Of a stretch of 64,000 nt of DNA, positions 22,349 through 32,488 are shown in pieces; the first letter of the stretch is position 1; each line of letters starts with the position of its first letter. The position numbers were made by a program, and so were the translations under genes. A model generated the notes under the pieces. It searched no databases, was not told where the DNA came from, and was given only the letters and a program-made list of their open reading frames with translations. This stretch comes from Fusarium oxysporum f. sp. lycopersici 4287 (Eukaryota > Ascomycota > Sordariomycetes > Hypocreales > Nectriaceae), in NCBI RefSeq assembly GCF_000149955.1, contig NC_030989.1, forward strand, positions 976,552 to 1,040,551. Direction: 5' to 3'.

Positions 22349-24838
22349 TCAATCGTCAATGACGATAGCGCCGCCGGCGGCCCGACTTTGGACTTCATCC
22401 ACATCTACAATATCGGTTCCGGATTCGGTGATCTTGAGTTTCTTGAGAGGTGGTTCACCGTCCTCTCCATGCGGTCTCTTGATACCCTTCGGCTCGGCAC
22501 TAACGGCCTGCTCATCGTTGAGTTCTCCATTGCCATTCGCGGCGACTGGCTGGAGCTTCTTTGGTCGACGTGGAATCTCAGGGATCTCTGAGAATGTAGC
22601 CTTAACCGGTTTCTCGTCTTCTTTCAATGTACTATAAATTGTAAGCCTAGTTCAATAACAACAGAGACAAGGACAAACCCTTCTTGGACATTGATAACCA
22701 CATTGACGAGCGTGTCTTCGTCGTCCTGGTCGATGACAGTCAAGAATGAGTCCTTCTTGATACCTAGTAGTTTTGTCAGTCCTCCACGAGCAATTCATTT
22801 GTCCTTTCAATGAGGCCTTACCAAGATCAGTCAGCTTTTTGGGTAGATTCTCGTCGTCGCCGTCTTCAAAACATTCAACCAAGGTTCCTATGTCATTGTT
22901 CACGACAAACTCCTTGCCTTCAAATCCCAGTTTTGACATGACGATGTCATCAACGAGATCCTTGAGAGTCGCCCGAGACAGGTCTGCAACAATACTTGTA
23001 AAGTAAACACTACATACGGGGCATTCGGGATTTGGCTCTCTGGACCTATCAGGGGCCAGAAGTCGAGCTGGGGCAAAGGGGGTCAAGAAGACCTCCTTGG
23101 ACTGTGCATACTCGCCCTTCAAAACTTTGAAAGACTGAAGAACACAGAGACCAGCGACGATTGCGTTTGTTGTGGCAATAGCTGGAATAATGTTACCTGC
23201 CATCTGTTTGGTATCGAACCGAGACTTCTTGTCAATTCCAAAAATTGTTGAGCGAATGTTGGCACTTGCTGTCACAAAGTCAAGGGTATCAATATCATCC
23301 TTGTCAAATGTGATTGTGGGGTCGGGGTCTTCAGGTTTTTTGTTCTTCTTGAGCTCAAGAATTCGCTTGCTTAGTCGGTCAAGACTGTCATTGAAGACCA
23401 CTAGGCTCTCTTCCAGGGACCAAACCCGCTGATCGTCATTCAGAATCTTGTACTTGTTGGCGATAGCCTCGCCAGCCTGCGCGAGAATGGTCTGATATTG
23501 AAGGGGCTCGGGAGCTCGCCGGGATGTCCACATGCCCTCCACGGAGCGTAGTCGCTCAATGTCGGCGCTGAACACCTTGTCGAATAGCATCTGAGGGAAC
23601 TTAGACGTGCCAGTAGCATCCCGAATCATCTTGAGAGCTTCAGACTCTTTCTTCAACTCTTCAATCTCTTTGGCTGGCTCTTGTCAGTATGTGCTGCCCC
23701 TTAACACAGCATCTCACTTACCGTTGTCGGCATCAGTTGAGTGGTCAAATGCGGCCTGATCTTCACTTGTGCCAAATATCTCACTAAATTCTTTGTTAGC
23801 AATCTTTCACAAGTCGATATCTGTATACATACTTAAGCAGATAGCTTTTACCCCAGACAATGCAGTGGATGGGTTGACTGGGGGTGCTTCGAATTGTACA
23901 CACAGGGAAAGACTTGGGTGCTTCCTTGGGAGTACAGTCGTAGCATGCAGTAACGCCTTTTTTGATAACCTGCACCTGGCCATTGAATCCAGTGGTGCCA
24001 CTCTCGATCAGGGGTACATCAGCTGCCAGGCACATCTTATTGACGTGCCTGCGCGCTTCGAGGTTATCCAGAGCATTGAAAGCAATGCGGAATTGCTGGA
24101 ACCAGGTCACAGTGAATTCGTCATCCTTGATATTGGCATGGTGTGCGACAATTTTGACATTGGGATTAAACCGTTCTGCTGCCTCCTTAGCCACCTGCGC
24201 GCTGATTAGTATCTAACCAAACTCCATCTTGGGCAGAATGACGCACTAGAGCCTTGGATTTTTTTATGTGTTCGTGACGGAAAAGAAACTGTCGGTTCAG
24301 GTTCGAAAGGTCGATGGTATCGAGGTCTACAATATGTATTTCGCCAAAGCCTGTGAGGACGAGGTTCTTGAGCAACTCGCATCCAATTCCGCCAGCACCA
24401 ACCATGAGCACACGAGCCTGCGCGATCCAAGTTAGCATACCCACAATGATAAGGAGTGGTCGAGCAAGATCGCCATGTCGCATCGCATACAGTCCAGTCC
24501 TAGATACATCGCTCCTGAAGCGTCAGATCGCCTTGGATCCTGGTGCGAGATCAAGGCTGAGAGGCGATATTTAGTTCCATGCATAAGAAACGTACCTGCT
24601 TGACAGAGGTATTGAGTGATGCGCCTAGCGACTGCTGGTTATGTCGGTCGCGCGTCATGGCCAGCGTGCGTTTTGGGGATGCGTTCTCGGATGGAGCAGT
24701 TTTCTTTTGCTGCTGCTCTTGCTGTCGTTGTACTTGTGTTTGTATTTGGGGTTGCTGCGTAGAAGCTGGAGCAACAGCTGGAGCTGCAGCCGCATTCTGT
24801 GTCTGGGCCGGAGCCTGATCGGCGCTTGTCGCATTCAT
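22349..24838 (-). CDS. uba2: SUMO-activating enzyme subunit Uba2
   Basis: Catalytic subunit of the SUMO E1 heterodimer; it adenylates SUMO and takes it as a thioester in the nucleus. Seven minus-strand exons (24838-24596, 24417-24247, 24194-23833, 23783-23722, 23673-22822, 22763-22679, 22631-22349) close in frame to about 685 residues. The adenylation core starts with [19 protein letters not shown] and [16 protein letters not shown]. The thioester Cys is in [14 protein letters not shown] (about residue 237), and the CYDC and CPVC pairs match the zinc site of the family. The C-terminus has KKLKI followed by acidic residues, a plausible SUMO-interaction/nuclear region. An N-terminal extension of about 60 residues rich in Gln, Ala and Pro precedes the conserved [12 protein letters not shown]; translation could also start at that Met. 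The sixth intron uses a GTTTGT donor. Confidence 0.93.
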
Positions 24839-25807
24839 GGTTATAGTGATCGCTTTCTACACGCGGAAACGGGATCGAAAGAGTGGGATAGCCCGATCCG
24901 AGGGCTGCGCATCAAGGTCGAGTCGGTGCGCTTGTTGGTGAAGAATGTCGCGATCAGTTGAAGGTGGAAAGGTTGAATAGGATGTTAGTGGTCAGAGAGC
25001 TAAGATAGAGCACTCAGCAGGGAGCGGCGTTGCAGGGCGACCAATCGGACGGGCCTATCACAGAGCTTCGAGCTTCTAAAGCCGGGAATTCTTGGTGTCA
25101 AGGCTTAATGGATTGGGCTCCACTGTGTACCTAGGTTGTCAATGAGCACACCACTAACCATCACAACTGGAGGTCCTCGAAGAGCAAGAAAACCTCACAC
25201 CTTTACATAGGATACTGAAATAAACTCACTAAAAGACTCCTCAGTTCCTGCTAGCCCAACTGAGTCATTTTATCACTTAATATCAAGGTTATAGGTTGCT
25301 TGCCTCCCCCTAGAAGGCTTGACTTTTTAGCACTCTGACTATTTGTTACTGATGGGTTGGGTGGGATGGTGACGTGCAGATGGACATGCAAGGACAATGA
25401 GTGCCTACCTACCTATCTAAGGGGCACTCCAACGAAAGGGTGTTACCAAGTCATCCATTTAGTGAATATCATGTGAATCGCTTGCCTCCAGAAGCATTTG
25501 ACTATTCACTAACCATCATACAATTCCTTCCTTTGCCGTGTTTCGGCCATGGCAAGCTGCAAGGGACGAATAATACACTGGGCTGTCGGTAGCAGTTATG
25601 CGACCGCGGGATCGCTCCCGGGCCAAAAAAAAAAAAAAAAATTAAGGGATCTGGATACTCGACTCGGCCTTGAAAGTCTAGCTGAATCATACAAAGAAAA
25701 CTGTCCGCCATTGTCACTCTTTGCTTTTTTTTTCTCCTCTACGCTTTCTCATTTTCGCTTGGCTCATTCTTCTTTTCCCTGACGTGTAACAACCCATTTC
25801 GCTAGCG
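24839..25807. other. divergent upstream region of uba2 and the queuosine gene
   Basis: About 970 bases separating two divergent genes. It contains a short tRNA-like segment with an A-tail at 25567-25641 (listed separately) and pyrimidine-rich sequence just before 25808. Nothing else recognised. Confidence 0.5.
25567..25641 (+). repeat. possible tRNA-like, A-tailed SINE remnant
   Basis: GGGCTGTCGGTAGCAG (25580-25595) resembles a tRNA D-arm/box A, and GGATCGCTCC (25609-25618) matches a T-arm/box B with one base missing. The sequence then reads CGGGCC and a run of 17 A (25625-25641). The hexamer AAGGGA occurs directly before (25561-25566) and just after (25644-25649) and could be a target duplication. 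It is short and may be coincidental; no second copy was recognised in this window. Confidence 0.3.
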
Positions 25808-27071
25808 ATGTCTGACGACGAGGTTGACACCGAACTCTTGGAACTCCTCCGCCAACACCTTCAGGGGAATATCGATATCCAGGAGGAGCCCGAGACAGGC
25901 GTCCTCGAGAGCGCTGAATATGTCTACGACAGTTGCATTGATGTTGCCGTTGACATGCGTGCCTCTAAAAAGGCAGCGGAGAGCATTTACGAGCAAATGC
26001 AACAGAAGAGTTACTCAACTGCCACCTGGTCAGAGCATGAACTTCACCCCAAGGCCAAGGACGAAACTACTGTCAACTTCATTTTTACTATGGACTTGCT
26101 AAACTTTTCTTTCTGGTCTGAGCTGCCTGATGATGAACGCTTTGCTATTGAGTATCGCGGGAAAAGATGGACTGGTTATTGGAGTTTGGTGGCAGCTCTC
26201 CAAAGAGCAATTGATGAAGGTCAGTTATCATTTTTCACGATGACTCACGCATAGCAAGCTAATACTTCGCCTCACTAAAAGGCATTCCTATCACAGATCC
26301 TTTCTACTGGAAGAACGAAGAAGAGTGTACCCTGGAATCCCTCACACATGTTTTCCGGTCATGCACAGAAGAGGAAATTCCCCTCCTTGAGGAACGCTTA
26401 GACTGCCTCCGAGAAGCTGGCCAGGTTCTCTTCAAGGTAAGCCAGAACAACGTCAATCCTGACATTTACTAGTAATTCTGACCACATATACCAGCACTAC
26501 GATGGCTCTGTTGCAGAGCTCATTTACGCTGCTGACGGTTCTGCGGCACGCCTGGTGAACTTGCTGGCGCAGGATTTTAACTGCTTCCGTGATGAGCATC
26601 GTTTCGAGGATGGCAAGATGATTCGGTTGATGAAGAGAGCACAAATCCTCGTTGCGGATCTTTGGGCATGCTTCAACGGCGCGTCATACGGCGAATTTCG
26701 AGACATCGATAAGATCACCATGTTTGCAGATTATCGTATCCCTCAAATTTTGATGACTATGGGCGCCTTGTATTGTTCTCCAACAGTTGCAGCTGCCATC
26801 AAGGACAAGAAGATGATAGAGAGCGGATGTTCATGGGAGCTACAAATACGAGGTAAGTCATTCAAACTGCAGTCTTATTCTTTTACTGAACAAATTAGCT
26901 TGCAGTATCTGGTGTGTTGAGCTGATTCGACGAGAGATTCTGCGTCAACACCCTGACGCTCATGTCAACGCCATCCTAATAGACTTTTTCCTCTATGACA
27001 GTATGAAGGAACTAGAAGCGGCAGGTAAGGAGCCCATTCCGCATCATCGGACAAGGAGTATTTGGTACTAG
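25808..27071 (+). CDS. qng1: queuosine 5'-phosphate N-glycosylase/hydrolase (Qng1, DUF2419)
   Basis: Releases queuine from queuosine 5'-phosphate, allowing salvage of the tRNA wobble base. Four exons (25808-26219, 26282-26436, 26495-26852, 26899-27071) give 365 residues, the family length. Recognisable blocks are TVNFIFTMDLLNFSFW, YRGKRWTGYWSLVAALQRA, GIPITDPFYW, GSAARLVNLLAQDFNCFRDEH, KRAQILVADLWACF, MFADYRIPQILMTMGALYCS and the C-terminal PHHRTRSIWY. All are hallmarks of the former DUF2419/C9orf64 family. It lies divergent to uba2 and convergent with the Pol delta subunit 4 gene, with no other tRNA-modification gene nearby. Confidence 0.93.
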
Positions 27072-27280
27072 ATGGAGGCCGCGAGGCCTGTTCCCTCTAG
27101 ATTTTTTTGTGTGTTTTGAGAGCCAAGTTTAGATCATAGATTTCTTATTCGACGAGCTCTTTATGTGCTTATCGGATAATTGAGACAGCAAATAAAGCCA
27201 CACCGGCACCTGAATATCATTCCCTCAAACACCTTACTCCGTAAACAGCCTCTGGTGACCAAATAACAGGCGGAGACATT

Positions 27281-27940
27281 TCAGGCCCCTACAGCAGTCG
27301 AATTGAGGATCTCATCCATGTGAGCCGTTTCGACTTTATCGTTACCCTTTCTTTCTTCCTTGAGAAGAACAGCGAGGACTTCAACCGGAGGGTTGAGACC
27401 CAGACGTTCAGCTCGTTTCCAGCGCTTAATGCGAGGCATGCCTATACAGGGCTGTGCGGGTTAGCTACGGCGAATCCATGATAGCTCAAGCTGACTTACA
27501 CCATATTGTGAGCTGACATCGAAATATCGAAGAACCTTCTCACTCAAAGATACACCTTGCTGGTGCAATCGCGGCGTAGTCCATTGGTCTTCAATGGACT
27601 TCCAGTACTTCTTGATCTGTGCGTCTGTGACTTTCTCTGCTTGCAGCTCCAATTCAGACTTCGCAGGTTCTGGGACTACCTCAGTCTCTGTCGCTGCCTC
27701 AACTTCTTCTTCCTTATCAACTTCTATGGACTCATGGTCGTTGACAACAATATCTTCAACTTCACGCTGTGTAGCATGCTGGCTGGGGTCGAGCTTTGTG
27801 ATCGAAGCAGAGATGGCAGACTTCTTGGCGCTTTTGGGTACTGGTTTGGTGACTTTGTTTGAGAAACTCAGAGTAGACTGTCCCTTGGCTGGCGGGCCCC
27901 TGCTGCGAGTGCTGGCAGCGGATCGTCGAGTTGTGGGCAT
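27281..27940 (-). CDS. DNA polymerase delta subunit 4 (Cdm1/POLD4 type)
   Basis: Smallest accessory subunit of replicative DNA polymerase delta. Two minus-strand exons (27940-27502 and 27441-27281) give 199 residues. The conserved part is C-terminal: VLRYFDVSSQYG|MPRIKRWKRAERLGLNPPVEVLAVLL, which spans the splice junction. The N-terminus is basic and carries GQSTLSFSNK, a PCNA-interaction (PIP-box-like) motif of the Q-x2-(L/I)-x2-F-(F/Y) class with variation, consistent with polymerase-clamp contact. The intron donor is GTGTAA rather than GTAAGT two bases downstream; only the GTGTAA choice keeps the conserved frame. Confidence 0.9.
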
Positions 27941-28598
27941 AGTGGGCTCAGCTCCTAAAACGAGATGGCGCTGCTGAATGCTGAGGATGACGCTTGATGA
28001 ATTGTAAGTGAAATCTATAGAGCTGTAAACAGGCGCTGGCTAGTGCTGAAGAGTAAAACAAGTTGCAAGCTTAACGGTTAACGTTGAGAGAACGGATGCT
28101 TTATGGTGAGTGATGATGATCGAAATGTGAGGTCGTTTATTGACCACAGGTACAGGGTCAGCGACTAGGTTGGGTGGCTCTAATGGGAAGGCTGGAAGGG
28201 ACCAAATGCATGACGTGCAAGCCTTAAGATTGGCAGGACAACGCGAACTTAAGCGCGGGATCACGTGCGTTACATCATACTCTGTAACACTGATTATTGG
28301 CGCAGTTTCATGGCGAAGCAAGAAGTCTCTGTTTCGAATGACATGAATTGGCAATGATCCTTATTTAAACTCACAACAGCCCAGGCCGGTCAATTAGGTA
28401 CTGCTAGAATTCCTGGTCTTATCCTCAGCTTGTGGATTTCATTGCAACCCACTTATCGTATTGATGCCATCAAGTTCACATATACAAGCTGTTAGTCAAA
28501 CGTGATAATATGAGCTTGTGATGTCAATCTTTTCTGGCTTTGTCTTGGTGATCGAATTGTCTCATCACCGAGAGCTTCCCATTTCTATTATACCATGA
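27941..28598. other. upstream of Pol delta subunit 4, downstream of ski8
   Basis: A CACGTG palindrome is present at 28263-28268. No coding signal and no other motif recognised. Confidence 0.5.
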
Positions 28599-29735
28599 TC
28601 AACCACCAGTAGCCTCTCGATAGAACGAAAGGCTCCTGTTTGCGCCAGCAGTGCAGAACATCTCACTTCTGACAGTCTTCGGTAGCCACTTTACAGACCA
28701 AAGAGCTTTGTCCGTCTCACTATGGGTTGCCACACACGCGCTTCGCTCAATTGACCATACCTTGACCTTTCCATCCATTGAACCACTTAGCAGGTACTCT
28801 CCAGTATCGCTCCAGTCGAGTGATGTGATCCACGAAGAGTGTCCAGTCAGGTTCCCAACATGTTCTCCGTGTTTCATGTCGTAGAGGGCGATGATTCCAG
28901 CGTCACCTGCTGCAGCAAGTCGAGTGTTACCAGGAGAAAAGGCAACTGATCGTACAGGCTTTGCGAGACCTGGTAGCACATGTCAGCAAAATAATATGTA
29001 AAAGGTGTGCGAGGCAACCTACCAGATAATGAGTACAGGACTCTTCCTGTATCATTGTTGAAAATGTAGACAGATCCATTCTGGTGGCCGCTGGCAGTGT
29101 ATTTCCCATCCCGGCTCAAGTCCACTGACATGCCAAAGCTACCAGATCCAGCACTTCCGGTTTCGTACTCACGAATCTTAGGCTTCTTCTCATCCATAAC
29201 ATCCCAGACGTTGACTCGGCCATCGTTGGTAGTAGTAGCCAGGTAAGATCCATTCTCACTCAATGCCATAGCCCAGGCTTCGCCAGGCTTAGATGAAGAT
29301 CCTGTAATCTCGCCATTCAAACTCCATTCGCCAGTGTCGCTGTCGACTTTCCAAATTTTCACCTCGCCGCCAAATCCAGCACTCGCTGCGACGTTGCCAT
29401 TCCGTGAGGTGCACACGTGATGACACCCCAGCTTGTGTGCATCTGAGATGGACTGCTTGAGTGGGAACGAAGGATCAGTTGTGTCATGAATGTGAAGCGT
29501 AGAAGATCCACTGCCTGATATCACAGCTTTAGATGTCGTCGCAATGGAAAAGATGTCGGTGATGTGGGCTATACACTTTTAGTAAACTGCGTTCAAGCTC
29601 TTGCTTCATTGATTCACCCCGCGGCGGGGAGGTCAAGCTCACCATTATCCACGGTATGCGTGGTCAAATATTGTTTCGACTAGTGAAATTAGTTACCTTT
29701 CTATCAATGGCTGAGTCTCCGGTCGGGCTTACCAT
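28599..29735 (-). CDS. ski8: Ski8 / WDR61 WD40 protein
   Basis: WD40 beta-propeller subunit of the Ski complex, which feeds RNA to the cytoplasmic exosome; in fungi also a meiotic recombination factor (Rec14). Four minus-strand exons: 29735-29733 (only the ATG is coding), 29679-29643, 29568-29023 and 28969-28599, giving 318 residues. The start codon is immediately followed by a GTAAGC donor; splicing gives MSKQYLTTHTVDNAHITDIFS, which matches the family N-terminus. WD repeats are evident (for example VKIWKVD, VNVWDV, ALYDMKHGEHVGNLTGHSSWITSLDWS, VKVWSIE). The C-terminus GANRSLSFYREATGG is diagnostic of this family. Confidence 0.92.
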
Positions 29736-30211
29736 CTCTCCCACGCCGTGTCAGATGTCGTGCTTCTCTCGCTCTTCAATATGACGTTGTATGAATGAAA
29801 GTGCTTGGCTTGGACTGAACTGCGGATGTATGCAAGTGGTCTTGGTGGGGCAACACAGGGTCATAAATATAAAGCTCCAAATCAAGATATACCTACCTAC
29901 CTTAGGTAGGTATGAAGCAATACGGCAACTCCTAGTTGACCATTCACCAAATTTTATTAATAGGTAGGATATCACACTATACTCTTGCATACTAAAACCA
30001 TGTTGCTTCAGATGTTATATACATAGAGTTAAAACACAGTTCTCATTTAGATCTTCGAGCTGCCAGAATATTATCGTGGGAGTTAAAACTTTTACATAGT
30101 ATATTGTTCATATTCATACAAGGCTCAAACTAAGCCAAAACGCCCATGGTATGCATGATTCCGTGGTGACTATACAGTGGTAAATCATCAATGTTCCATA
30201 TCCTTTTCTCT
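29736..30211. other. ski8 upstream region with a perfect short palindrome
   Basis: Contains TACCTACC-TTA-GGTAGGTA at 29894-29912, an 8-bp perfect inverted repeat. No gene seen. Either a promoter element of ski8 or a simple-sequence feature. Confidence 0.4.
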
Positions 30212-30634
30212 TTAGATCGACCTATCATTAGGGTAGTCCTGACGCCAAATTTGTCTCATTTCTATAGTTTGTTAGATTGCGATATGGCCTCGATTATATC
30301 AAGAGGGCAACAATATACCTTCTAAGCAGGTTTGGCATAATCGGTGTGTACGCTTGGGTTGACCACATCCGGGACATTTGCACAAATTGTTCACATCCTT
30401 CAGCGCCTTGCCCGCCATTTGTCTGTGTCGTTTTCTCGAATGGGAGACCTTGTTCTTAGGTACCGCTCGTAGCACAGACTCCCAGATATCATCGATAGTG
30501 GGGAGGTTTAAGGAAACGCCAGGGATCGCAATCGACAACGACGGGAAGAGCTTCTGGGTGAACTGGCGAAAAGACACCGCAGATAGTACGGTCGGAGAGT
30601 AGATTCGGGGGAGAAGCGCAGCAGCCATCTTCAC
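30212..30634 (-). CDS. mrpl32: mitochondrial large-subunit ribosomal protein bL32m
   Basis: Mitoribosome protein related to bacterial L32. Main exon 30634-30319 and a proposed last exon 30261-30212, giving 121 residues. The mature part KNKVSHSRKRHRQMAGKALKD..LCKCPGCGQPKRTHRLCQTCLE has the P/K-x-K-x-S-x-SR-R-R and the CxxC...CxxC zinc pairs of L32. The first 60 residues are a cleavable mitochondrial-type leader. If unspliced the protein would end GILLPS. A 57-nt intron (GTATAT donor, CTAAC branch point, TATAG acceptor) instead extends the chain as CLE|EMRQIWRQDYPNDRSI, which I prefer because L32m proteins continue past the last Cys. Confidence 0.88.
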
Positions 30635-31295
30635 AGAGAGACGTTAATGGGCTTGAAGAAGATGAACGATATATCGGCTTTGGTGGTCCAGTCCCAGTCG
30701 AAGTTCCAAGGCCGGTGCCGGGGTCTTTGAAACGAAACGAATTGAATTGATAAATGTCTCAGTACTTCGATGGTGAGTGATTGTTCCCTGATAGAGCTGA
30801 AGCGTCTATAGGTCGTCGGGCTCGAATTGGGGTCGCGATGATCAAAATGCGCAAGGCTCCAAATTCCAGCTCAAAAGTCTGATGGCCTGGGCTATCTCGA
30901 AATGCCGCCAGCCAATCATCAGCTAACCGACGCACTGACCTACTTGAACCAATGAGAAGCTCGAAACGCGCTTTCCCCCTTTCTTTGGGACCCTGGACCT
31001 CCCTGACACCTCCCTTCCAGTAGGGAAATTGTTTGCTAAGGTGGCAGGAAGCCCAGTGCCCGAAAAGTTCCCCCTAGGATCGGTTTCTACGCCGCCTCTC
31101 CTAAACCTCCAACTCCCAGCTTCGCTACATCTTCAGGCGTCACTTTGACCTTGCCAACTGTTCGCGCTCGTGTTGACCTTAGTTGCTTCGAGTCCAGTCT
31201 TTCTTTCTTGGAATATTCACAACATTCCCGAGCTCTACTCTTACCTTCGCTCACCGTTTTAATCGAACACTTCTCTCCCGTACGAGTTATTCAAG
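30635..31295. other. divergent upstream region of mrpl32 and septin
   Basis: About 660 bases with no coding signal; the right part is pyrimidine-rich as in other leaders in this window. No specific element recognised. Confidence 0.5.
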
Positions 31296-32488
31296 ATGGC
31301 TGCCGCTCCCCCCAACACTATCTATCCTCAGAGCCATGTCGGTTTCGACAGCATCACTTCTCAGATTGAGAAGAAGCTCTTGAAGCGCGGTTTCCAATTC
31401 AACGTCATCTGTGTTGGTAAGTGACGACTCTGTTTCGATTGTCCCTATGGTTTAACCTGCCATGGTGTGATTGCTCGCAGCCCGACTGCCCGTCTGCATT
31501 AAGTTTCTATACTAACATGTCTTGCGCATTGTAGGTCAGACTCGGCATGGGCAAGTCAACGCTCATCAACACCATCTTCGCTTCTCACCTGATCGACTCC
31601 AAGGGTCGCTTCCAGCCCGACGAGCCTATCCGCCAGACCACTGAGATCCAGGCCGTTTCTCACACCATTGAGGAGAACGGTGTCCGACTTAGACTAAAAC
31701 ATTGTCGATACTCCCCGGTTACGGTGACCTTGTCAACAACGACCGCTGTTGGGACCCCATCGTCAAGTACATCAAGGATCAGCACTCCGCGTACTTGCGC
31801 AAGGAGCTCACAGCACAGCGAGAGCGCTACATCCAGGATACCCGTATCCACTGCTGTCTCTTTTTCATCCAGCCATCGGGTCACTCTCTCAAGCCCATTG
31901 ACATTGTCGTCTTGAAGAAGCTGTCTGATGTTGTTAACGTGGTGCCTGTCATTGCCAAGGCCGACACCCTGACCGTTGAGGAGCGTCAGGAGTTCAAGGA
32001 GCGCATCAAGGAGGAGTTTGCTTTCCACAACCTTAAGATGTACCCCTATGATAACGAGGAGTTTGATGATGAGGAGCGTGCTCTGAACGGTCAGATCAAG
32101 GTTTGTCTACGTCGCTCGAGTTGAATCGGATTGTGCACATACTAATACGTAATAGAATCTTGTTCCTTTCGCTGTTGTCGGTTCCGAAAAGTCGATCATC
32201 GTCAATGGTAAGCAGGTCCGCGGCCGCCAGAACCGATGGGGAGTCATCAACGTTGAGGACGAGACTCACTGCGAATTTGTCTACCTCCGAGACTTCCTTC
32301 TCCGAACGCACCTCCAGGACCTTATCGAGACCACCTCTCAGATCCATTACGAGACCTTCCGTGCCAAGCAACTGCTGGCCCTGAAGGAGAGCAGTGCTCA
32401 CGGTGGGGCTAGCAGCCGACCCATCAGCCCTGCCGCTGACCGCGAGTTGAGCCGAAACTCGCAACGAATGACGATGAACGGCTACTAG
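31296..32488 (+). CDS. cdc10: Cdc10/AspD-type septin, frame disrupted by three extra bases
   Basis: GTP-binding septin that assembles into filaments at septa and hyphal tips. Exons 31296-31416, 31535-32100 and 32156-32488. The text VGFDSITSQIEKKLLKRGFQFNVICVG, HLIDSKGRF, DPIVKYIKDQHSAYLRKELTAQRE and FLLRTHLQDLIETTS resembles yeast Cdc10. In exon 2, reading by homology requires ignoring one extra base at three places: near 31543 (in the Walker A loop), in the A-run 31696-31699, and in the C-run 31713-31716. Together they add three bases, so the downstream frame and the third exon fit again; allowing for them the protein would be about 338 residues. As written, the frame from exon 1 stops early near 31641. 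Sequencing or assembly error is the simplest explanation; a true pseudogene is less likely because everything else is intact. Confidence 0.85.

Noticed and set aside
31411..31560. Alternative septin splice (GTTGGT donor) giving VRLGMGKST
   Set aside because: It cancels the first frameshift but loses the first Gly of the GxxxxGK motif, and the two later frameshifts remain.
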